This document shows, piece after piece, positions 42,853 to 51,269 of a DNA stretch of 64,000 nt. Below the pieces are notes generated by a model. It made no database searches. It had not been told where the DNA came from and worked only from the letters and a program-made list of their open reading frames with translations. Position 1 is the first letter of the stretch; each line of letters starts with the position of its first letter. The position numbers were made by a program, and so were the translations under genes. The stretch is from contig JAUIKF010000017.1 of assembly GCA_030430575.1 (NCBI GenBank), forward strand, positions 1-64,000, given 5' to 3'. This DNA comes from Bacteroidia bacterium (GTDB taxonomy: Bacteria > Bacteroidota > Bacteroidia > J057).

Positions 42853-45800
42853 ATGAAATGCTCTTATTTTGCTGCTTATTTTTCCGTCTTATGGCGCCCT
42901 TTCTTTTTTCAGCAAAGGTTATTATTGGGGCTATTGATCCTAGTCCCAGGACTCCTATTTGCCCAAACCCTCAACTTAAAATCTCATCAATTGACAGACG
43001 AAGATGGGCTATCCCATAATACTGTTACTTGCATCGTCCAGGATCCTTTAGGGTTCATGTGGTTTGGAACAAGAAATGGCCTAAATCGCTATGACGGATA
43101 TGCGTTTCAGACATTTACGCATGACCCTACTGATAGTACAAGCCTGGGTTCTAGCAATATCGGTTCGATGATGATCGATTCTGCGGGTTTCCTGTGGGTA
43201 TCTACCAGGGCAAACCTACACCGTATTGACCCCATTAGCCTAGCCATCACTTCTATTCCCTTTTATCAGCCTACGCCCCAACCTGGCCAGCGACTGAATA
43301 CGATAATTTTCATGTATACCGATCGGCAAGATAGTATATGGATAGGGACTAGTTTGGCACTTCTTAAAGTCTCTCACTACGACCCTGCTCATCCACAAGA
43401 CATTACCTATAATGTCTATAAGCATCTGCCAGGATACCCTGATATAAGCCTTCAAAACACCAATGACATCCTTGAGCACAGTGACGGAAGTTGGTGGATC
43501 GCTTCGACCTATGGGGTGATTTATTGGAATAAAGCTAATGGGTATGCAAATAATCGCCTACCTGAAGTCAGGTTTGACGACAACTCATGTCTATGCGAAC
43601 CCCAAACGTTCGAATTGGCAGAAGGTAGTGAAGGAGGGGTTTGGGCTGCCACCCTCAATGGGCTGGTTCGCATTCAAAAAGAAAATGACAGTACTTTTCA
43701 TCAGGAAATTGTCCTGAATACTTATAAAGATAATGGCCGTCCCAATACCAATACTTTTTTGGTAGTGGATCGTGATGCAGCGGGGAATATGTGGGCAGGA
43801 ACGTATAGCCAAGGATTATTCTTTTATGATAAAACATCAGAAAGTTTTCGCCTAGTAGAAGGACCTAGTCAGTCTATTCTCGCCCTATATCAGGATCACT
43901 CACACAATCTATACGTAGGGTCAGATGGTGTACATTTGTTTCCTGCTCACCCCAAACCTTTCTATCAAACATTTGATCAAACGGCCCAAAAACTGGGACT
44001 AAAAGACAACGAGGTATATGCGTTTGAAGAGGATTCGGAAAAAAACCTCTGGGTAGCACATAAAAATGGCCTTTCGCGCTTCAGCGCATCTGGCGATACG
44101 GTCCATTATTTTGACCAAAAGGACGGCATGGACTTTTTGTTTGTAGTCGATATTGAAGCAGGAGAAAATGGAGATATGTGGTTCTTAGCAAAAGGAGCCT
44201 TATTGAAATATGAAGCTAGTTCCCAACAATTCAGTACTATTCGAACTGCTCAAACATCAAGGGAAGAGCAAGGGGTAGTCACTATGCTCAATCCAGCCAG
44301 TTTAAAATCAGATGATAAAGGAAATCTCTGGATCTCTACTTTTATGGGAGTATTGAAATTTGATCCGCATACAGAGACTTTTGATACTTATTTGAGGGGT
44401 AAAGGAAATTATGTAAACACCCTTCATCAAGATCAAAAAGGTCGCTTTTGGGCGGGTGATGCGACTACATTTTCTCGATTTGATCCTACTCAAGAAAATA
44501 GCTTCATTCCATTTAAACCCGCTAATATCAATGCACCTAAAATGGATGGCATCAGTATCCGGGACATTCACCATGCTCAAAATGAAATATGCTGGGTAGC
44601 AACTATATCGGGGCTTTTTAGGGTAGATTTTTCCAATGATAGTCTATCTGTTTTCACCGAAAAAGACGGCCTTCCCGCTAACTATATTCGGGCGATAGAG
44701 GAAGACGACCATGGTCGTTTGTGGCTGGCTACAGACGGAGGACTTAGCCGGTTTGATCCCCCAACAGCTACTTTCAAGAACTTTAAGTATAAAGATCATT
44801 TCGATATTCGATTTTATAGTCGTGTGAGCTATCGAGCGAGTGATGGGACACTCCTATTTGGCGGGAGCAATGGTTACATTCGCTTTCATCCTGATAGTAT
44901 TCAGGATGACCCCGTTCTTCCTCCTGTCTACCTAACAGATTTCAAAATCGGTTTTGAAAAAATTCCTATTGGGGCGCCTGATCCCAACATCAAGGTACAC
45001 GATTTTTTCCTCGAAAAACCGCTTCTAGCTACTAAGAACATAGATTTATCCTATAAAGAGCGGACACTCACTTTTCAGTTTTCAGCTTTACATTATGCCC
45101 ATCCCGATGAAAATCAATTTGCTTATCAGATGGAGGGGTTTGATGAAAATTGGATTCATACAGACGCTTTTCACCGATCGGCGACCTACACCAATTTAGA
45201 TCCAGGAGACTACACCTTTCGCGTCAAGGCCAGCAATCACGATGGGGTATGGAATGAGGAAGGCGTTGAATTAGCCATTTCCATTTCTCCTCCTTGGTGG
45301 AAGACGTGGTGGGCATTTTTCATCTATGGAACGATTATTTCTTCCTTTTTTATCCTCTACCTTTACTACCGTATCCGTAAGGTGGCTCAGGAGTATGAGA
45401 CCCAAGCACGCATCGAGCGCGCCAAAGTCGAGGAGCGTGAATCCGTTCGAAAACGATCCTCTCGTGACTTTCACGATGAGGCGGGTAATAAACTCACCAA
45501 ACTTTCCCTGTACACCGAACTCACCAAACGCAAAGCCGTCAATGACCCCGAAGTCCTCGACTATCTGGGTCATATTGAACAAAATGTCAAGGAACTGGCG
45601 ACAGGGATGCGGGACTTTATCTGGGTACTAGATCCAGAAAAAGATTCTTTAATAGAAACGCTGGGACGGATTCGCGACTTTGGCAGTTCTCTGTTTGAGC
45701 ATAGTGATACTGCCTTCGAGCATCATTTGGATACCGATGCACTTGCACCTTTCAATTTGAGTATCAAGGCTAAAAGGCACTTATTGCTGATTTTCAAGGA

Positions 45801-46071
45801 GGCGATGAATAATTGTTTGAAGTACAGCCAAGCTGGGAAAGCTGTTTTTTCAGCTAACCTGGCCAGTGATGAGCTGCTTATCAGTTTTAGAGATGATGGA
45901 AAAGGATTTGATATGGAAAAGAGGAGTAATGGAAATGGACTAAAAAATATGCAGACTAGGGCAAATGAGTTGGGGGGTAAAATGGAACTCAAAAGTCAGG
46001 TGGATGAGGGGACGGAGATCTCGTTATACTTGCAAATTACCCATATGGGTAATGGTGTAGAAAATTCATAA
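42853..46071 (+). CDS. Two-component-regulator-propeller histidine kinase with Y_Y_Y domain
   Basis: A 1072-residue inner-membrane sensor kinase. After the signal anchor (LLLGLLILVPGLLFAQ) come about twelve periplasmic propeller repeats, e.g. VQDPLGFMWFGTRNGLNRYD and EEDDHGRLWLATDGGLSRFD, forming two seven-bladed propellers. A Y_Y_Y domain follows (FAYQMEGFDENWIHTDAFHR, YTFRVKASNHDGVW), then one membrane helix (AFFIYGTIISSFFILYLYY) and a NarL-type (HisKA_3) kinase with phosphoacceptor His near residue 874 (RKRSSRDFHDEAGNKLTKLS) and an ATPase domain (IFKEAMNNCLKYSQ, DDGKGF, GNGLKNMQTRANEL). I chose the ATG at 42853 because it places the hydrophobic segment normally; an upstream ATG at 42823 adds ten residues. 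It signals to the NarL-type regulator encoded next. Confidence 0.92.
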   Translation: MKCSYFAAYFSVLWRPFFFQQRLLLGLLILVPGLLFAQTLNLKSHQLTDEDGLSHNTVTCIVQDPLGFMWFGTRNGLNRYDGYAFQTFTHDPTDSTSLGSSNIGSMMIDSAGFLWVSTRANLHRIDPISLAITSIPFYQPTPQPGQRLNTIIFMYTDRQDSIWIGTSLALLKVSHYDPAHPQDITYNVYKHLPGYPDISLQNTNDILEHSDGSWWIASTYGVIYWNKANGYANNRLPEVRFDDNSCLCEPQTFELAEGSEGGVWAATLNGLVRIQKENDSTFHQEIVLNTYKDNGRPNTNTFLVVDRDAAGNMWAGTYSQGLFFYDKTSESFRLVEGPSQSILALYQDHSHNLYVGSDGVHLFPAHPKPFYQTFDQTAQKLGLKDNEVYAFEEDSEKNLWVAHKNGLSRFSASGDTVHYFDQKDGMDFLFVVDIEAGENGDMWFLAKGALLKYEASSQQFSTIRTAQTSREEQGVVTMLNPASLKSDDKGNLWISTFMGVLKFDPHTETFDTYLRGKGNYVNTLHQDQKGRFWAGDATTFSRFDPTQENSFIPFKPANINAPKMDGISIRDIHHAQNEICWVATISGLFRVDFSNDSLSVFTEKDGLPANYIRAIEEDDHGRLWLATDGGLSRFDPPTATFKNFKYKDHFDIRFYSRVSYRASDGTLLFGGSNGYIRFHPDSIQDDPVLPPVYLTDFKIGFEKIPIGAPDPNIKVHDFFLEKPLLATKNIDLSYKERTLTFQFSALHYAHPDENQFAYQMEGFDENWIHTDAFHRSATYTNLDPGDYTFRVKASNHDGVWNEEGVELAISISPPWWKTWWAFFIYGTIISSFFILYLYYRIRKVAQEYETQARIERAKVEERESVRKRSSRDFHDEAGNKLTKLSLYTELTKRKAVNDPEVLDYLGHIEQNVKELATGMRDFIWVLDPEKDSLIETLGRIRDFGSSLFEHSDTAFEHHLDTDALAPFNLSIKAKRHLLLIFKEAMNNCLKYSQAGKAVFSANLASDELLISFRDDGKGFDMEKRSNGNGLKNMQTRANELGGKMELKSQVDEGTEISLYLQITHMGNGVENS
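46037..46052 (+). promoter_or_regulatory. Perfect palindrome TTACCCATATGGGTAA before the NarL-type regulator gene
   Basis: This 16-bp palindrome lies in the last codons of the kinase gene. The half-site TGGGTAA is followed after exactly 23 nt by a -7-like element TAATTTTA (46076-46083), 33 nt before the regulator start. The same half-sites and the same 23-nt spacing recur at 46778-46834. It is a candidate autoregulatory site of the adjacent response regulator. Confidence 0.5.
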
Positions 46072-46116
46072 GACGTAATTTTATGCTAAATCATGAATTA
46101 ATAAATCCCGCCCACC

Positions 46117-46746
46117 ATGAGTCACAAAAATATTTATGTAGCCATCGTAGAGGATGATTCGGAAATCCGCCAACTCTTCACCCTGCTGATCAATAGTTCA
46201 CCCGGCTTTGTGTGTGAACATAGTTTTGAGGATGCGGAAAGCGCGCTGAAAAACATCAAAAAAGGGGCTGTTGATGTCATTCTGATGGACATAGATCTGC
46301 CAGGCATATCTGGGATAGAATGTTCCAGAAAGATGCGCGCCATCGATGACCGAATCGATATCCTCATGCTCACCATTCATGAAGACGATGATGCCGTCTT
46401 TGATTCGCTCTGTGCAGGGGCTGGCGGCTATTTATTGAAGGAGACTCCTCCTGCGGATGTCCTTGCGGCTATCAAAGAAGCCTACGAAGGCGGGTCGCCG
46501 ATGAGCGCCAGCATCGCGCGCCGCGTGATTCACTCATTCCATGCGCCTGTCCAGTCGCCGCTCAGCGAGCGCGAGACCGAAGTCCTCAAAATGCTCTGTA
46601 AAGGCGAAAATTATAAAACCATCGCTGACGCAATTTTTGTCTCTACCAATACGGTCAAAGCTCATATCAAGAGCATCTACCGCAAGCTTCACGTCAACAG
46701 TCGCGGCGAAGCCGTGAGTAAGGCTTATAAAGACCGGTTGGTTTGA
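46117..46746 (+). CDS. NarL/FixJ-family response regulator
   Basis: A 209-residue two-component regulator. The receiver has acidic residues D13-D14, the phosphoacceptor D58 in VDVILMDIDLPGISGIE and the Lys in GGYLLKETPPADVLA. The LuxR-type helix-turn-helix is at the C-terminus: LSERETEVLKMLCKGENYKT, IADAIFVSTNTVKAHIKSIY. It pairs with the propeller kinase upstream, from which it is separated by 45 nt including a possible promoter. The dyads at 46037 and 46778 are candidate binding sites. Confidence 0.95.
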   Translation: MSHKNIYVAIVEDDSEIRQLFTLLINSSPGFVCEHSFEDAESALKNIKKGAVDVILMDIDLPGISGIECSRKMRAIDDRIDILMLTIHEDDDAVFDSLCAGAGGYLLKETPPADVLAAIKEAYEGGSPMSASIARRVIHSFHAPVQSPLSERETEVLKMLCKGENYKTIADAIFVSTNTVKAHIKSIYRKLHVNSRGEAVSKAYKDRLV

Positions 46747-46777
46747 AGAATTATTGATTGAGTAATTGATTTATTAT

Positions 46778-46834
46778 TTACCCAAAATGCCCCAAATGGG
46801 TAACTATCCCTCAGCCTTGGCAGGCGTATATTTG
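46778..46834 (+). promoter_or_regulatory. Candidate activator site and promoter for the exported-protein genes
   Basis: TTACCCA (46778-46784) and TGGGTAA (46797-46803) are inverted half-sites separated by 12 nt; 23 nt after the right half is a perfect -7 element TATATTTG (46827-46834). No TTG is seen at the usual -33 place, so an activator at the dyad would be needed, which fits a NarL-type regulator encoded just upstream. The leader to the gene at 47007 would be about 165 nt. Confidence 0.5.
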
Positions 46835-46861
46835 AATATCAATTTCAACAAGAAGTCTTTC

Positions 46862-46898
46862 AGAATTATTAATCAAAAATCTATCAATTAATAATTCT
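46862..46898. repeat. Perfect AT-rich hairpin in the leader of the T9SS-tail gene
   Basis: AGAATTATTAAT (46862-46873) and ATTAATAATTCT (46887-46898) pair over 12 bp around a 13-nt loop. It lies in the presumed 5' leader and is related to the AT-rich repeat family (compare AAGAATTATT at 39121). Confidence 0.55.
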
Positions 46899-47006
46899 TC
46901 GCTAGCGTAAGTAATCTCTCTTAAGACATCCTTTTTCAAACAAGCAAAACCCAACCGTTTTGCCCTGGAATTAGCTTGCCCATTTTTAACCTCAACAACC
47001 TCAGCA

Positions 47007-48083
47007 ATGAAAAAGATCATAACTTTTACCCTATTGAGTCTTTGTCTGTCCTATTTGGCAGCTCAGCCTACCATTACTTCAGACATCATGTTTGCCATCG
47101 GCGACAGTGCGCCTGTACAGTATTTTGACCAAGGGCCAAATGTATTCGACGCAGGGCCTGCCGGCGCTAATGTGATGTGGGATTTCAGCAATGTCAATAC
47201 CGACCCAAGCCAAGCATTCACCTGGAGTGCAGAATTGCCTACAAACACCGCATGGGCTGATAGTTTTCCCTCAGCTACGCACGCTTTCCGATTTCCACAA
47301 GATTCAGGAGCTAGTTACTTGTATTACCAGTTTGATGGCAGTCAAGTAGAATTATTGGGGACTATCAATACCCTTGACAATCAGAGTTCCAAAGACACAT
47401 TTATCTATAATTTTAATCAGAACCCCCAGCTCGAGATGTGGTTTCCTACTACGTATTTGGAGACCAATCGCGACACTGCAGAAGGGACAGCGATTGTGAA
47501 TGTGGCGGGGAGTTCCGTCCGACTGGACAGGACGATTTACCGCTCATTCTTAGCCGATGGATACGGAACCATCACCACGCCTTTTGGCACATTCAATGAT
47601 GTACTCCGCGTACGTGTCGAAGAGGATGTGGAAGATCGCGCCTTTGGCATACTGGCGACTCGTCAACGGAATATCCGCTACTTCTGGTACACTCCATCTG
47701 AGAAATACCTGATCCATCAAATGGACAGCTTGGTAGTGCTTCCGTTGGCTGGTCCTAGTTCTGTTTCGTTTTCGATGTTTTATCGGACGGGGCATCTGCC
47801 TACTGGCCTATTTGAGCGCAATGTGCCACAATTGACCATGGCTATCGCCCCCAATCCTGCAAGGGACCAAGTCTCCTTGTCACTTGAGATAGCTACGCCT
47901 ACTGAAGTAAAAGCTTCGCTTTATGACTTGCATGGGCGATTGATTCAGGATTTTCCAGCTGTTTTTGCAGGAAGTGGCACCTTTCAGCAAGGATTTATGA
48001 TACAGGATGTACCCACTGGTCATTATTTCATGAAAGTCTCCACAGATGCAGGAAGTGCTGTTCAACAACTCATTATCCGATAA
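47007..48083 (+). CDS. Secreted protein with T9SS type A sorting domain
   Basis: A 358-residue exported protein. Signal peptide MKKIITFTLLSLCLSYLAAQ; the body (about 25-270) is beta-rich with no recognised family (NVMWDFSNVNTDPSQAFTWS, YGTITTPFGTFNDVLRVRVE). The last 80 residues are a type A sorting domain: MAIAPNPARDQVSLSLEIA, ASLYDLHGRLIQDF, VPTGHYFMKVSTD and QQLIIR at the end, so it is carried across the outer membrane and probably attached to the surface. It is the first of three co-directional genes for exported proteins and has a candidate NarL-type site in front. Confidence 0.88.
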   Translation: MKKIITFTLLSLCLSYLAAQPTITSDIMFAIGDSAPVQYFDQGPNVFDAGPAGANVMWDFSNVNTDPSQAFTWSAELPTNTAWADSFPSATHAFRFPQDSGASYLYYQFDGSQVELLGTINTLDNQSSKDTFIYNFNQNPQLEMWFPTTYLETNRDTAEGTAIVNVAGSSVRLDRTIYRSFLADGYGTITTPFGTFNDVLRVRVEEDVEDRAFGILATRQRNIRYFWYTPSEKYLIHQMDSLVVLPLAGPSSVSFSMFYRTGHLPTGLFERNVPQLTMAIAPNPARDQVSLSLEIATPTEVKASLYDLHGRLIQDFPAVFAGSGTFQQGFMIQDVPTGHYFMKVSTDAGSAVQQLIIR

Positions 48084-48114
48084 CCTTTCCTTTTACCCTT
48101 AAACACAAATAACA

Positions 48115-48513
48115 ATGAAATTATTCACCCATATCTCTTTGCTCCTCTTTGCCCTATGCCTCTGTATTTCATGCAGTTCTGAAAAAGCATCTGAAGAAGC
48201 AGGTGTAGATCAATTCCCTACTGGCCCTACTTCCGCCAAGTGCAATCAAGCCATAGATGATTATGATGAACTCGTCCAAGACATCATGGCCTATACCCAA
48301 GACTTGGTGGATGGAAAGGAAAAAGATAAGGCCAAAGAAGAGGATTTCAGCAAACGTGGTGAGGAATTGGGCAAAAAACTCCAAGCCATGGGACTCGCTA
48401 CCCTCAGCCAAAACTGCGCCCAGAAATTTGCCAATCTGCAAATGAAGTATAGCCAATCAATGATGAAACTGGCCATGGACGCCTACCAAACAGGCATGGA
48501 AAAGGCCAATTAA
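48115..48513 (+). CDS. Small lipoprotein of unknown function
   Basis: A 132-residue lipoprotein (LLLFALCLCISCSSEKASEE, lipobox ISC). The mature part is helical and acidic/basic with Met- and Lys-rich segments (AKEEDFSKRGEELGKKLQAM) and two further Cys residues (SAKCNQ, SQNCAQ). I recognise no family. It is 31 nt after the T9SS-tail gene and 44 nt before the next lipoprotein gene, so it is probably part of the same transcript. Confidence 0.72.
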   Translation: MKLFTHISLLLFALCLCISCSSEKASEEAGVDQFPTGPTSAKCNQAIDDYDELVQDIMAYTQDLVDGKEKDKAKEEDFSKRGEELGKKLQAMGLATLSQNCAQKFANLQMKYSQSMMKLAMDAYQTGMEKAN

Positions 48514-48557
48514 TAATATAACTCATTTTACCCTAAACCATAAAACCAATTCATATC

Positions 48558-49115
48558 ATGAAAGCATCCATTCACCTCTTTAGCATGCTCCTACTCGCCC
48601 TCGTTTTTTCTCTTAGTTCTTGCAATAAGACTGTTGTTGACCCGACTCCAGTAGATACTTTTGGTTTACCCAACCCTGCTAGTAGCAGTGTGTATATGAC
48701 TGCCAAGATCGACGGCAAGACCTGGGAAGCCGACGAAGTTCTTGCCCTTCAATCAAGAGTTCCGGGAAGTACGATTTATCAATACACCATCAAAGGTACC
48801 CTAGGCGACGACGTTCTACAGTTTACCCTCCAACGGCCTATGGAAAATATGGGCAGATTCGAATCAGGGAGTTATGATGTAGCAAGTTCGCAAACTGCAG
48901 GTAAATATATCGTGGTATTTTTACATACAACTGCCAATGGCTCCTATCAGCCTCAGCCCGACACGGTAGCCCAAGGCGTAATTACGATAGACAAAGCATC
49001 TGGCAACACGACCGAAGGTACCTTCGAAGTGACCATGAGTGATTTTCAAGGCGGAACGCTTGAGATTACCGAAGGGAGGTTTAAGTCTGACAAGTACCTC
49101 CTAAGGGAAATATAA
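48558..49115 (+). CDS. Lipoprotein, DUF6252-like beta-rich protein
   Basis: A 185-residue lipoprotein (LLLALVFSLSSCNKTVVDPT). The mature part starts with MTAKIDGKTWEADEVLAL, which is the beginning of a family of Bacteroidota lipoproteins with an immunoglobulin-like beta fold, and ends NTTEGTFEVTMSDFQGGTLE followed by ITEGRF. The assignment to DUF6252 or a close relative is from pattern memory. Last gene of the three-gene group; a GC-rich palindrome follows. Confidence 0.7.
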   Translation: MKASIHLFSMLLLALVFSLSSCNKTVVDPTPVDTFGLPNPASSSVYMTAKIDGKTWEADEVLALQSRVPGSTIYQYTIKGTLGDDVLQFTLQRPMENMGRFESGSYDVASSQTAGKYIVVFLHTTANGSYQPQPDTVAQGVITIDKASGNTTEGTFEVTMSDFQGGTLEITEGRFKSDKYLLREI

Positions 49116-49230
49116 CCTTTTTTGCCAGCCTATATTTAGAATAGAGAGGAATCAAACGGAAAGTTACAAGTCCCTCAAAGTCAGCTCCGATTTTAACTTT
49201 CATTTTGATTTTTATTAATCCAAAGAGTAA

Positions 49231-49256
49231 CCCCCGGCAGCGATCGCTGTCGGGGG
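49231..49256. terminator. GC-rich palindrome between convergent lipoprotein genes
   Basis: CCCCCGGCAGCG (49231-49242) and the complementary 12 nt following pair nearly perfectly over 49231-49256 (one G-T). A T-run is lacking on either side, so it is a weak intrinsic terminator candidate, or a REP-like element. Confidence 0.5.
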
Positions 49257-49308
49257 CACAAAAGCACACATTAGAACGGGTGTTCTATATCAAGAAAGTC
49301 GTTACGAG

Positions 49309-50085
49309 TTAGTTGGCGTTGATGACTTCGCCAGAGCCTGAGATCTTGACATCTAAAGCGGGTGATCCTTTGTAGAAGACATTGCCACTTCCAGAGATGT
49401 CTACGTCTAGGGTATTGTCTGCATAGACTTCAGCTTTGCCAGATCCGCTGATTTTGATAAAAGTATCATCCGTGATCAACTCAAATCCCATCACGTCACC
49501 TGATCCTTTGACTTCAAAATCGTGGGTAGGGACTTTTCCTGTTAAATGATTGTTTCCTGAGCCTGTGATGGTAGAAACGAGGGTCTGCGCATCCAATGCC
49601 AGACGGATATTGCCTGATCCTGAAATCTTGCTAGTGATATTATTCCCTGTCACATCCAGAGAAATATTTCCTGAACCACTCACCTTGAGATCCAAGTCAT
49701 CCACATCAAAAGGCGTTTCTCCTTCGATATTTCCAGAGCCTGAAAGGTGTGCGCTAGTGAGTTTGGGAAGGGTAATGTAGATGTCAAAGTCACTCACTTT
49801 CCGTACGCACTCAGTGAAGCGGATTCTCCAAACGCCGTCGGTCACGTCGAGATCCAATAAATCAATGATATTTTCTTGGCCCTTCACCTCCACTAGCAAT
49901 TCATCCCCTTGGGTCAGGTAGACATCTCCTGATATTTCAAGGTCGATACCTGTAAAATCGGGAACTGAAACAGTTTCGGTGACGCGTGTTCCGAGGCCAC
50001 GTTCGCAGACTTCAGCGATGTCACAGCCTGTCCAAAGAATAGAAGCAGTAAGGAGGATTAGCAGTTGAATGGTTATGCGTTTCAT
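49309..50085 (-). CDS. GIN-domain (DUF2807) lipoprotein
   Basis: A 258-residue lipoprotein (LLILLTASILWTGCDIAEVC). The body is a head-GIN/DUF2807 beta-helix: TVSVPDFTGIDLEISGDVYL at the start, then repeated turns with the motif S-G-S-G-(N/D/K/E), e.g. LTSAHLSGSGNIEGE, KVSGSGNISLDV, KISGSGNIRLAL, DVKISGSGEVINAN. The regular repeat predicts a right-handed parallel beta solenoid on the cell surface. Function of the family is unknown. It stands alone and is convergent with the previous lipoprotein gene. Confidence 0.9.
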   Translation of the reverse strand: MKRITIQLLILLTASILWTGCDIAEVCERGLGTRVTETVSVPDFTGIDLEISGDVYLTQGDELLVEVKGQENIIDLLDLDVTDGVWRIRFTECVRKVSDFDIYITLPKLTSAHLSGSGNIEGETPFDVDDLDLKVSGSGNISLDVTGNNITSKISGSGNIRLALDAQTLVSTITGSGNNHLTGKVPTHDFEVKGSGDVMGFELITDDTFIKISGSGKAEVYADNTLDVDISGSGNVFYKGSPALDVKISGSGEVINAN

Positions 50086-50220
50086 AGGGTTATTTTTTGA
50101 GTAAAAAATGTGTATCGAATGGTGTGGTTGTGCTTAATTGATACCCCAAATAAGGGTTTGTGTTCCATACGCATGGACTATAATCGCCTGAGCCTGCAAT
50201 TTAAAGGAGTGAAAGACTAA

Positions 50221-50270
50221 TTTTAAATGATGTAGGGACAGGACATGTCCTTTCCCTACATCATTTAAAA
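50221..50270. terminator. 50-bp palindrome at the 3' end of the dehydrogenase gene
   Basis: The 17-nt arms 50221-50237 and 50254-50270 are perfect complements; inside is a second palindrome AGGACATGTCCT (50240-50251). The stop codon of the dehydrogenase gene (50265-50267) lies in one arm. It ends in T-run on the minus strand (TTTTAAA), so it can terminate that gene. Confidence 0.75.
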
Positions 50271-51218
50271 TGAAGCTATCCAATTTTCCACATGCCCCAC
50301 AATCATCTTCCCAATATTCTCCCTTGACCCAAAGGTCCAGCCGCCAATATGTGGACTGAGCATGACATTTTCTCGGGCAAATAATTCTTCATAAATCAAC
50401 TGCTCCTCAGTCGTCAACTGATCCAATTTTTCATTAGGTAACACGTCAAGCGCTGCAGAGATGACTTTGCCACTATCCAATGATTTCAGCAAATCGGGTA
50501 GGGAAACGATGGGGCCACGCGCCAGATTGAGCAAGTAAATTGGTTTTTTGAAACGGGAGATAAAAACATCATTTACCCAACCAAACGTCTCATCTGTAAG
50601 GGGTATATGAAGGCTCAGGACATCACTTTCTTCAAATATTTGCGCCAAATCGACCTCTTCAATATGATTGTTGGCAAAACCAGATGTGTATTTATCATAA
50701 GCTATGACACGACAGTCAAATCCTTGGAGCCGCTTGGCAACGGCACTGCCTGTATGTCCATAACCGATGATGCCCACAGTTTTTTGGGTGAGTTCATGCC
50801 CTCGATTGGGCTCGCGAACCCACTGAAAGTCACGCACTTGTGCGTCTGCACGGAGGAGATGGTGGCGCATCGTCAGAAGCATGCCGATCGTTTGCTCAGC
50901 CACTGCGTCAGCATTTGCACCAATCGTGTTTTTGACTGTAATTCCCTTTTTCTCCAAGTACGACACCTCAATATGGTCCATCCCCACCCCTGCACGGATC
51001 ACCAATTGCAGATGAGGGGCGGCGGCGGCTAATGCTCGATCTACGCGGACTTTACTATTCAAAATCAAGACATTGGTTTGGGGTAAATGAGACCAAATCT
51101 CGGATTGGGTAGCCGTAGGAAGGTATATAACTTCTGTGCCTAAAGCAGCAAGTTGGTCCAGCGTGGTTTGTTCCAAATAATCAATGATCAGCAGTTGGGG
51201 GAGCAAATTTATTGGCAT
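50265..51218 (-). CDS. D-isomer-specific 2-hydroxyacid dehydrogenase (phosphoglycerate dehydrogenase-like)
   Basis: A 317-residue cytosolic NAD-dependent enzyme. The Rossmann motif GIIGYGHTGSAVAKRLQG, the substrate-binding region VLSLHIPLTDETFGWVN, the catalytic Arg in LLNLARGPIV, the Glu in ALDVLPNEKL and the catalytic His in MLSPHIGGWTFGS are all visible. It lacks a C-terminal ACT domain, so it is not a classic regulated SerA; it may act on 3-phosphoglycerate or another 2-oxoacid. Start at 51218; it is divergent from the M28 peptidase gene at 51270. Confidence 0.88.
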   Translation of the reverse strand: MPINLLPQLLIIDYLEQTTLDQLAALGTEVIYLPTATQSEIWSHLPQTNVLILNSKVRVDRALAAAAPHLQLVIRAGVGMDHIEVSYLEKKGITVKNTIGANADAVAEQTIGMLLTMRHHLLRADAQVRDFQWVREPNRGHELTQKTVGIIGYGHTGSAVAKRLQGFDCRVIAYDKYTSGFANNHIEEVDLAQIFEESDVLSLHIPLTDETFGWVNDVFISRFKKPIYLLNLARGPIVSLPDLLKSLDSGKVISAALDVLPNEKLDQLTTEEQLIYEELFARENVMLSPHIGGWTFGSRENIGKMIVGHVENWIASF

Positions 51219-51269
51219 AACAGGGTGTTTAAGGGATTCGTTATATTAGCAGGATTTATTAATTATACC

